Source: an uncultured Prevotellaceae bacterium
GTDB taxonomy: Bacteria; Bacteroidota; Bacteroidia; Bacteroidales; Bacteroidaceae
NCBI GenBank assembly: GCA_946407895.1
Contig: CAMJQA010000016.1
Coordinates: 1-57,254 of the forward strand
Reading direction: 5' to 3'
Length of the DNA: 57,254 nt
The notes beneath the pieces were generated by a model. It was not told where the DNA came from. It ran no database searches and saw nothing but the letters and a program-made list of their open reading frames with translations. The translations under genes were made by a program, and so were the position numbers. Shown one piece after another: positions 38,452-45,900 of this stretch. Every line of letters begins with the position of its first letter. The stretch's first letter is position 1.

Positions 38452-39846
38452 ATGAAGATAATCATTGCCGGCGCCGGCGCCGTAGGAACCCACCTGGCAG
38501 CACTGCTGTCAAAGGAGAATCAGGACATCGTCCTCATTGACGAGAATCCTGATAAGACTGCCAAGCTGAACAATGCAGGCAACTACGACCTGCTCACCCT
38601 GAACGTGTCGCCCACCAGCATCAGCGGACTGAAGGAAGCCGGTGTGCCCCATGCCGACCTGTTCATTGCCGTTACGCCCGAGGAGACGCGCAACATTACG
38701 TGCTGCATGCTGGCCCACACGCTTGGGGCACGCAAGACGGTGGCACGGGTGGATAACTCAGAGTACATGCAGCCGCAGTACCAGGAGTTCTTCGCCAGCA
38801 TGGGCATCGACTCGCTCATCTACCCCGAGAGCCTGGCTGCCCAGGAAATTGTGGAGGGGCTGAAGCGCTCGTGGGCCCGGCAGTACTGGGAGGTTCACAA
38901 CGGTGCCCTCATCATGCTGGGCATCAAGCTGCGCGACAGGGCCAACATACTGAATGCGCCGCTGAAAGATCTCTGCCGCCCCGGTACGCCCTATCACATC
39001 GTGGCCATCAAGCGAGGGTACAATACCATCATCCCCGGCGGTAACGACGAACTGAAGCAGGATGACATTGCCTACTTCATGACCACCAAGAAATACATCT
39101 CCTACATCCGCGAAATCGTGGGCAAGGAGACGTATGCCGACGTCAAGAACGTGATGATTATGGGCGGCGGACGCACCAGCGTACACGTGGCTAACCTGAA
39201 GCCCGACTACATGACAATGAAGATTATTGAGCAGAGCGAGGAGAGGTGCCTGCGGCTGAACGAGCTGCTGGAGGACGATGACATACGCATTGTACAAGGC
39301 GACGGACGCGACACGGGCCTGCTCATCGATGAAGGCATACGCGACATGCAGGCCTTTGCAGCCCTGACTCCGGAGACGGAGACCAACATCCTGGCCTGTC
39401 TGACGGCCAAGCGCATGGGCGTGAGGAAGACGGTGGCTATGGTGGAGAACATGGACTACGTGACGATGGCCGAGAAACTGGACATCGGCACCATCATCAA
39501 CAAGAAGATGATAGCCGCCAGCCATATCTACCAGATGATGCTGGACACTGACGTAGCCAATGTGAAGTGCCTGACGATTGCCAATGCCGACGTGGCCGAG
39601 TTCATAGCAGGCGAGGGAAGCATGGTCACCAAAAGCATGGTCAAGGACCTGCGGCTGCCACAGGGCGTTACGCTGGGCGGACTGGTGCGCGACGGTGTGG
39701 GACACCTCATCTATGGTAATACGCAGATTCAGGCAGGAGACAGCGTGGTGGTCTTCAGCATAAGCTCCCTCATCAAGAAGCTCGACCGCTACTTCTGCCG
39801 CTCGACGTCGCCTATCAAACGCATAATATCCTCCTTGAGCCTTTGA
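38452..39846 (+). CDS. trkA: Trk potassium uptake regulatory subunit TrkA
   Basis: This is a 464-residue protein with two RCK units. NAD-binding glycine motifs are GAGAVGTHLAALL (residues 7-19) and MGGGRTSVHVANL (near 232); RCK-C halves are ALIMLGIKLRDRANI and VKCLTIANADVAEF. It gates a TrkH potassium channel. The last 16 residues (CRSTSPIKRIISSLSL) extend into and overlap the 3' end of the convergent DUF4435 gene by 58 bp, and look like read-on sequence after the natural end. No trkH is found in the window, although trkA and trkH are often adjacent in Bacteroidales as I recall. Confidence 0.93.
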   Translation: MKIIIAGAGAVGTHLAALLSKENQDIVLIDENPDKTAKLNNAGNYDLLTLNVSPTSISGLKEAGVPHADLFIAVTPEETRNITCCMLAHTLGARKTVARVDNSEYMQPQYQEFFASMGIDSLIYPESLAAQEIVEGLKRSWARQYWEVHNGALIMLGIKLRDRANILNAPLKDLCRPGTPYHIVAIKRGYNTIIPGGNDELKQDDIAYFMTTKKYISYIREIVGKETYADVKNVMIMGGGRTSVHVANLKPDYMTMKIIEQSEERCLRLNELLEDDDIRIVQGDGRDTGLLIDEGIRDMQAFAALTPETETNILACLTAKRMGVRKTVAMVENMDYVTMAEKLDIGTIINKKMIAASHIYQMMLDTDVANVKCLTIANADVAEFIAGEGSMVTKSMVKDLRLPQGVTLGGLVRDGVGHLIYGNTQIQAGDSVVVFSISSLIKKLDRYFCRSTSPIKRIISSLSL

Positions 39847-40793
39847 TAGGGCGGGCTGTCCTTGTAGCCCGTACTCTTGCGCAACATTTCATCAACCGGA
39901 CTCTGGCTATGCTGGTAGCTGGAGAGTTCGTTCTGCCGTTGTGTGGCATGACCGGCCAGGCTGTTTATTTCCCTTTCCCTTTCCTTTCTCAGCAGTACGC
40001 AGATAGGCGACAGGACGGACATCACGACGTTCTCGAAGAGGGTATGCCCCTGCATGTATAGGTAACTGGTTTCGGGTGTCAGGCCAAGGTTGATCAGCTC
40101 ATCGCGCAGGGGCGCGTATGTCTTCTTGCCCTGCGGAAAGTGCTGATGCAGCCAGTTTATCTTGCGGTTCACATGGCGGCGCACATACTCCAGAGAATCC
40201 TGAGGATGATAGGGATTTATATCGCGGAAGCTGACCGCCTCGCAGAAATCGGTGATGCGGAAGTCTTTGTACAGGTCATAGCGATAGGCCCAGATGTTCC
40301 ACACGAAGAGGGGCCAGATGATGCGCGAATACTCGGCCATGAAGGCTTCCAGGTCGATGATTTCGCGGTCGTTGAGGGTGCTCATCACACAAACGGTGTG
40401 AAGCCCAGGGGCATAGCACTGGTAGTTCTCGATGGCATAGGCATAGGTGTGCAGCACGTAGGGACTGTTGCAGAGCATTCTGCTCATCTCGGTATGGCCC
40501 TGCAGGAGCCAGTCGTAGTCGGCATCCACGCAGGCTATCATATATTGTCCAAGCCCAGCACCCAGTTGGTTCATGAGGGCCGTCTTCTTACCCTTGCCCA
40601 GGGTGGTACGGCTGGGCAGCATGACCTGGAAGTATAGTTTGTCGGATTCAAAGTCCTCCAGGATGCTACGCCAAAAGAATACATCATCGTAGCTTTCCAC
40701 GTAAGCTACGATTTTGCGTCGGGCCGTCTTTGGCTTCAGCCGGTTTGCCGACTCAATGTATGCACTGTTAAGGTTATCTTGGAGACGTTTCAA
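39789..40793 (-). CDS. DUF4435 (TOPRIM-like) protein, AriB-like
   Basis: This is a 334-residue protein, last gene of the three-gene cassette. DUF4435 marks: VAYVESYDDVFFWRSIL (Glu33, the TOPRIM-like acidic start), the DxDxD block CVDADYDWLL (Asp90, Asp92, Asp94) and AYAIENYQCY (Glu122-Asn-Tyr). DUF4435 is the effector domain of AriB in PARIS, where its nuclease activity is released when the AriA ATPase senses a phage trigger. It follows the ATPase gene after 22 bp made mostly of TTTGAACC repeats. No ATG is available: an in-frame stop lies just upstream and the first usable codon is a TTG at 40793 that is itself part of the last repeat. The 3' end overlaps trkA convergently by 58 bp. Confidence 0.75.
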   Translation of the reverse strand: MKRLQDNLNSAYIESANRLKPKTARRKIVAYVESYDDVFFWRSILEDFESDKLYFQVMLPSRTTLGKGKKTALMNQLGAGLGQYMIACVDADYDWLLQGHTEMSRMLCNSPYVLHTYAYAIENYQCYAPGLHTVCVMSTLNDREIIDLEAFMAEYSRIIWPLFVWNIWAYRYDLYKDFRITDFCEAVSFRDINPYHPQDSLEYVRRHVNRKINWLHQHFPQGKKTYAPLRDELINLGLTPETSYLYMQGHTLFENVVMSVLSPICVLLRKEREREINSLAGHATQRQNELSSYQHSQSPVDEMLRKSTGYKDSPPYQRLKEDIMRLIGDVERQK

Positions 40794-40815
40794 GGGTTCA
40801 AAGGTTCAAAGGTAC

Positions 40816-41625
40816 TCAGCTCACAATGTCCTCCACATCCGTCACGCAGTCGGACCATCCATCCATGATGACAGCCGGGCTGTGGGTGGTCAGGATGACC
40901 TGTGCATTGGGGTTCAGGTCGCGCACCAGCCCTATGAGACGTTGCTGCCACTCGATGTGCAGGCTTACCTCGGGCTCGTCCATGAAGAGGACGTAGGGCT
41001 TCTTGTTCTGCACCAGCACGGAGAGCAGGATGATGAGCATCTGCTTCTCGCCGCTGGAGAGCTTCGAGGGAGAAATGGTCTCACCGAAGGAGTCGAAGTA
41101 TATCTCGTTCTTGTCGCGCTGAATCTTCTTCCCCGTATCGCGGAAGAGGTCATCCACCAGGTCCTGGAAGTGCGTCTTCTCCTGCGCAATCACCTTGGCC
41201 TTCTGCTGTGCCTCGGGGTCCTGACGGGTGAAGAGCTCCACCATGCGGTTGCTCAGGTTAACCTGGAAATCAAGGTACTTGCGCTGCAGCTGGTAGAGGT
41301 GAAAGTCCAGTTCCGTCTGCAGGCTTGCATCGGTCACCTTGTTGAGGAACTCACCCGAGAGCAAGGGTCTGTCGAAGGAGCGAATCACATCGAAATCCAC
41401 GCTGGTAGCCTCCTCGGGATAGAAGGTGAGCGTAACGCCGTCCATCTTACGGTCGAGCCGGTCGATGGTAAGCAGGCGCTTTACTACGCGGTTCAGGATG
41501 GTGCTCTTGCCCACCCCATTCACACCACTCAGTATGTTCACATCGGGGCGCAGCGTCCACTCTACATGCCGCTGACCGCTCCATAGCGCGTCAATCTCAA
41601 TCCGTTGTATGTATAATCCTTGCAT
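40816..41625 (-). CDS. Short ABC/AAA15-type ATPase, AriA-like
   Basis: This is a 269-residue ATPase of the ABC/SMC/OLD class. Walker A GVNGVGKST (34-42), ABC-type signature LSSGEKQ (189-195), Walker B VLFMDEPE (212-219) and an H-loop TTHSPAVIMDGW with His248 are all intact. The region between Walker A and the signature is only about 145 residues with a helical middle (VELFTRQDPEAQQKAKVIAQ), so it is shorter than I recall for PARIS AriA. The pairing with DUF4435 immediately downstream is the AriA/AriB arrangement. The start is a good ATG 6 bp beyond the GGTTCAAAA array. Other possibilities are an unrelated housekeeping ATPase/DUF4435 pair. Confidence 0.8.
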   Translation of the reverse strand: MQGLYIQRIEIDALWSGQRHVEWTLRPDVNILSGVNGVGKSTILNRVVKRLLTIDRLDRKMDGVTLTFYPEEATSVDFDVIRSFDRPLLSGEFLNKVTDASLQTELDFHLYQLQRKYLDFQVNLSNRMVELFTRQDPEAQQKAKVIAQEKTHFQDLVDDLFRDTGKKIQRDKNEIYFDSFGETISPSKLSSGEKQMLIILLSVLVQNKKPYVLFMDEPEVSLHIEWQQRLIGLVRDLNPNAQVILTTHSPAVIMDGWSDCVTDVEDIVS

Positions 41626-41631
41626 AAAAGA

Positions 41632-41711
41632 AGGTTCAAAGGTTCAAAAGGTTCAAAAGGTTCAAAAGGTTCAAAAGGTTCAAAGGTTCAAAAGGTTCAA
41701 AAGGTTCAAAA
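41632..41711. repeat. 8-9-bp GGTTCAAAA array between cassette genes
   Basis: About nine units of GGTTCAAA(A) fill most of the 92-bp gap between the TIR-like stop and the ATPase start. Read on the coding (minus) strand it is TTTTGAACC repeated. Two further units occupy the ATPase-DUF4435 junction (about 40793-40810). Confidence 0.9.
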
Positions 41712-41717
41712 AAGGGG

Positions 41718-42245
41718 CTAAAAGATCGTGGTTGAGTTCCAGGGATACGTGCCGTCGTTTACGGAGAAGGCCCCCAGGGCACGCTCCAGCTTGTCCTTTG
41801 TCAGGGGGATGTGGCACATATAGGCACTGTCGCGCCCTATGTACTTCCTTATCTTATTAGGCAGCCACGCCCAGTAGCTCTTGATGGTCTTCTCGTCCAC
41901 CATATCAAGGCCCACATAGCATACGATAACGGGCAGACGATAGCGGTTCACGGCCCTGCTGATCTGCCAGTTCAGGATGGGACTCTCCACATTCATCACC
42001 GGCGAGGCCATCACCACCAGGTTGTCGGCATTCTCCATGAGGGAGAGGAAACGGTGCTTTACGGTGCTCTCCACCAAATCGTCATGCTCTGACGAGAAGT
42101 CGATCTCACGCGTATTCAAGAAATGGAAACGGCTGGGGTAGCTGCGCTCCCAGTCCTCCATCTGCCGGAAGGTGTGCAGGTTGCTGTTCACAGGGTCAAC
42201 AACACCCGCAGCATCAAATGCAATATATGTTTTATGTGTATTCAT
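41718..42245 (-). CDS. TIR-like (ThsB/DUF1863-type) protein, first gene of the cassette
   Basis: The start is taken at the ATG at 42245 (175 residues, MNTHKTYIAFDAAGVV). The order of elements follows the TIR-like domain of ThsB/MTH538 proteins: a first strand KTYIAFD, a helix containing ESTVKHRFLSLMENADNL, strand VVMASPVM, then ILNWQISRAVNRYRLPVIVC, which corresponds to the W-x-x-x-E-I block before the next strand. At the position usually held by the catalytic Glu I read Gln94, so NADase activity is uncertain. The C-terminal 60 residues (WAWLPNKIRKYIGRDS) are unassigned. It leads an operon with the ATPase and DUF4435 genes. Family assignment is by pattern only and could be wrong. Confidence 0.5.
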   Translation of the reverse strand: MNTHKTYIAFDAAGVVDPVNSNLHTFRQMEDWERSYPSRFHFLNTREIDFSSEHDDLVESTVKHRFLSLMENADNLVVMASPVMNVESPILNWQISRAVNRYRLPVIVCYVGLDMVDEKTIKSYWAWLPNKIRKYIGRDSAYMCHIPLTKDKLERALGAFSVNDGTYPWNSTTIF

Positions 42246-42250
42246 CACTG

Positions 42251-42258
42251 CAAAGATA
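42251..42258 (-). promoter_or_regulatory. -7 box of the defence-like cassette (TATCTTTG)
   Basis: The minus strand reads TATCTTTG only 6 bp before the A of the ATG at 42245. Transcription would begin at or next to the start codon, implying a leaderless or nearly leaderless mRNA. A TTGTTT-like segment lies near the -33 position. Confidence 0.55.
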
Positions 42259-42370
42259 TGAAAATTTCGATTAAGCGAAAACAAAAAGAGAGATTTTTTT
42301 TGTTGAGCGCAAGAAATTTCGACTGAAAGTCAATAAGTGAGAGACAAGCAAAATAAAAAAAGTTTTATTA

Positions 42371-42652
42371 TTGAGCGTAGCGACCCTGTTATATTGTCAC
42401 GCAGAAATCGCAGAAATACGCAGAAATGTTAATTTGCTTGAGGTGGCACAATCTACGATTAACATACTTCGTTATTGTATAATAAGTCAATGCCGACAAC
42501 ATCTTGGAGGATACCATCTTCCGCATTGTCAATCACCTGTAATGCTTTCTGCGTATTTCTGCGATTTCTGCGTGACCTAAATAATTCTACGCTTACTGCT
42601 TGCCCGGGTCTTTGAGCGCCGCGACCTTAACTATTTTGTCACGCAGAAATAT
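42371..42652. repeat. MITE-like ACGCAGAAA element, one partial and one full copy
   Basis: 42398-42427 reads CACGCAGAAATCGCAG and onward; 42546-42575 is its mirror (TTTCTGCGTATTTCTGCG). The full copy, 42546-42650, contains TCTACGCTTACTGCTTGCCC then GGGTCTTTGAGCG and ends CACGCAGAAAT. The left partial copy (42371-42427) matches the other half, starting TTGAGCGTAGCGACCC. The block AATTTGCTTGAGGTGGCACA (42431-42450) also recurs near 53.27 kb in opposite orientation. No reading frame was recognised in 42246-42727. Confidence 0.8.
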
Positions 42653-42727
42653 TTTTTGTTGAGCGCACATCGCCTCAGAAGAAATCACACCCTGCTCCTG
42701 ACGGGTTCACAGTACCTCATTTTTTGC

Positions 42728-42793
42728 GGAAAGGCCTTTGCGCAAAATTTGGAAGGCCTTTGTGAAAATTCCGAAAGGCCTTTGCGCAAACCA
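42728..42793. repeat. 22-bp array, three units of AAGGCCTTTG type
   Basis: Units at 42728-42749, 42750-42771 and 42772-42793 carry AAAGGCCTTTGCGCAAA, GAAGGCCTTTGTGAAAA and AAAGGCCTTTGCGCAAA. Each holds two overlapping palindromes (AAAGGCCTTT and TTTGCGCAAA), the second weakened in the middle unit. It lies about 130 bp upstream of the promoter of the large repeat-protein gene. Confidence 0.88.
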
Positions 42794-42918
42794 TCTATGC
42801 TTTGCCTTAATGCCCCAAAAATCACTTAAAATGAGAAAAAAATATTCAATCTATACAATTTTAACATTTTTATATGATTTTTTTTGCAGCATTTGTCGTT
42901 AATTAAAAAAATTACACT

Positions 42919-42926
42919 TATATTTG
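42919..42926 (+). promoter_or_regulatory. -7 box of the surface-protein operon (TATATTTG)
   Basis: TATATTTG lies 57 bp before the ATG at 42984, with TTTG at 42892-42895 upstream (23-bp spacing, slightly long). The leader is A/T-rich, as at 16249-16327. Confidence 0.55.
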
Positions 42927-42983
42927 CAACGCAATAACAACAAATCACTTTATTATCAACTAAACAAATTCAAAACTTATCGT

Positions 42984-45900
42984 ATGAAGAAGATTTTACT
43001 TTTTGCAATGACGATGATTCTGTCTTGCCTGGGTATGCAAGCTCAAGACTCCGCCCTCGACAAGCTGAACATCGTGGACAATGTTGTGCAAATCGGCACT
43101 GCTGAAGACTTTGCGAACTTCGCAGCTGCTGTCAATGAGGGCAACACAAGTCTGAATGCCGTACTGACGGCCGACATTGAGGAGTACACGGGCATGGCCG
43201 TGTCAAACTCCAGTAATCACTACGCCGGCACCTTCGACGGCCAGTACCACACGCTCACTATCAACCTGGTGAGCTCGGAATCCAGCTGGGGCTTGTTCCG
43301 CCACCTTGACGGTACGATTAAGAACCTGCACGTAGCCGGTAAGCTGGAAGCCCAAAAGAACAAGGTTGGCGTCATTGCCGGCGAGATGTTTGGCGGTCTC
43401 ATCGAGAACTGCTGGGTATCGGTTGACATTCTGGCCACCTACGACGGCGATGCTGCCGTAGCCGGCATAGCCGGACGCAGCAGTGCCAACGGCAATGTCA
43501 TCCGCAACTGCGTATTCTCGGGCACTGTGGATGCGGGCGAAACGGCTACCTACAACTGCGCTGGTATCGTGGGATGGTGCGCCAACGCCATCGACATCAT
43601 CAACTGCGTGGTGACAGCAAAGTTCACCACCAACCTGCTGCAGGGCAATGCGCGCCCTATCGCACGCTATGACGATGCCAACAACACAAACGCCCAGTGC
43701 GTGAACTGCTACTTTGTGGACAAGAACGGCGACAAGGACCAGCCCGGAGCCACACAGGTTACTGCCGAGCAGGCTGCAAGCGGCGAGCTGACCTATATAC
43801 TCAACGGCGACCAGTCGGCATACACTTGGTTCCAGAACCTGGAAGGCGACATCGACCCCTCCCCCGTGCCCTTCCCCACCCACAAGATTGTATATGCCGC
43901 CGGCCAGGTGCGCTGCGACGGTGCCATGCTGGAGGAGAGCCCTCTCACCTACGGCAACACGGAGAGCTATCCCACCAAGCCCGACCACCAGTTTGACGAA
44001 GGCGGCATCTGCACCGTGTGCGGACAGGCTGACCCCAGCAAGGCACAACTGGTTGACGGCTACTACCTGATTGGCACGGCCGAGCAACTACAGTGGTTCT
44101 CGGCTAAAGTGAACGGCGGCGACCTGACAGCCAATGCCAAGCTTACCGAGGATATCGACCTGGGCGAACTGCCCGCATTCACACCTATAGGCGACAGTTC
44201 GAAACACTACTCGGGCATCTTCGACGGACAGCACCACACCATAACCATCAACCTGGTAGCCGATGCATCCAGTTGGGGCCTGTTCCGTTACCTGAACGGT
44301 ACGGTTCGCAACCTGCACGTAGCCGGAAACCTGGACGCCCAGCTGAACAAGGTAGGTGTCATTGCCGGTGAGATGTTCGGTGCACTGGTCGAGAACTGCT
44401 GGGTATCGGTTGATATAGCTGCCACCTACAGCGGCGACGGTGCCATTGCCGGTATAGCAGGCCGCAGCAGCGCAGACGGCAACGTCATACGCAACTGCGT
44501 CTTCTCGGGCAACGTGAGCGGCGTGGCCTGGAACTGCGCCGGCATCGTGGGATGGTGCGGCAACCTGATTAATATACAGAACTGTCTGGTAACCGGCACC
44601 TTCGATACCGACCACAGCCAGGGCAACGCACGCCCCATAGCACGCTATGACGCAGCCAGCAACACCAACGCACAATGCACCAACTGCTACTTCGTGGATC
44701 AGAACGGTTCGCTGGACAACATCAATTCTACACAGGTGACGATGGAGCAGGTGCAGAACGGTGCTGTAGCCGGGATGCTCAACGCCGGCAATGCTGAAAT
44801 CACATGGTTCCAGCGCCTGGGCGAGGACGAGGTTCCCACTCCCAACCCCGAGCGCGGCATCATTTACCATATTAATAATACGTATGGCAATGCCTACGAT
44901 GCTGAAAGCCTGGAACACTTCATGGAGGCTGTTATCAACACCGAGACGGAGTATGCCCAGAACGTAGTGGCTCAGGCCATTCTCACAGAGGAGTATGAGT
45001 CGGCCATCAGCAATGCCCTGACCGGCAACACCATCGAGGAGTTCATGGCTGCATGGGCACAGATAGAGCCCCTCTACCAGCAAGTGGCAGAGAGCGAGAA
45101 GGCATACGCCGCCTTCAGCGCAAAGGTACAGAGTACCATTAGCTACCTGGAAGGGAACGAAGGACTGCAGAACGTGAAGCGCGACGAGCTGGAATACTAC
45201 CTGAAGGAATTTGAGGAACCTGGTGAGAACTATGCCAACGGTACGGCTCCCTACATCCTGGAGGAGCGCCTGCTGAATACCGAGGAGGTTACGGCCGAGA
45301 CGGCAAAGATAGATGCCATGCTGAATGCAGCGCTCACCTACGAGCCCGCCAGCGGCACCGACATCACCAAGCTGCTCACCAATCCCGACTTCGAAGACGG
45401 ATTCAACGGCTGGCAGGGCCAAGTGGGTACCAAATATGGCAATTCTGAGTCAAGCACCGTTCGCGCAGCTGAATGCTACGAGGTTACGATGGATATGTAC
45501 CAGACACTGACCGGCCTGCAGAACGGTATCTACGAGTTCCAGGTGAACGGTGCATTCCGTCCCTACCCTGGTGCAGACGACCTCTATAGCACCAACTATG
45601 CTGCCATGCTCTATGCCAACGGCAACGTTAACTACTTCCAGACCCTCATCGAAGACATGATACCCGTGGGCGAGGATATTGACGGATACAACTGCGACCA
45701 CAGCAGCGGTTGGCCCGATTTCGAGGTAAAGGACATCGAGGATAACACAATCGGCTACGTCGTACACGGCATTACCGGTTGCTGCAACGCCTTCCAGGTG
45801 AACCGCTACTTCAACACCATACTCTGCGAGGTTACCGACGGCACCCTGACCGTGGGCATCAAGCAGCCCGGCACCGGCCAGCAGCCCGAATGGCTGGGCT

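Noticed and set aside
39789..42245. Naming the cassette outright as PARIS or Thoeris
   Set aside because: The ATPase is shorter than AriA as I recall it, ThsA is absent, and the TIR-like call rests on pattern only. The description is kept to domain level.
42371..42580. Short frame of 69 codons in the ACGCAGAAA region
   Set aside because: It is made of inverted-repeat sequence, has no initiation context and is not matched by the equivalent element at 52.9 kb.
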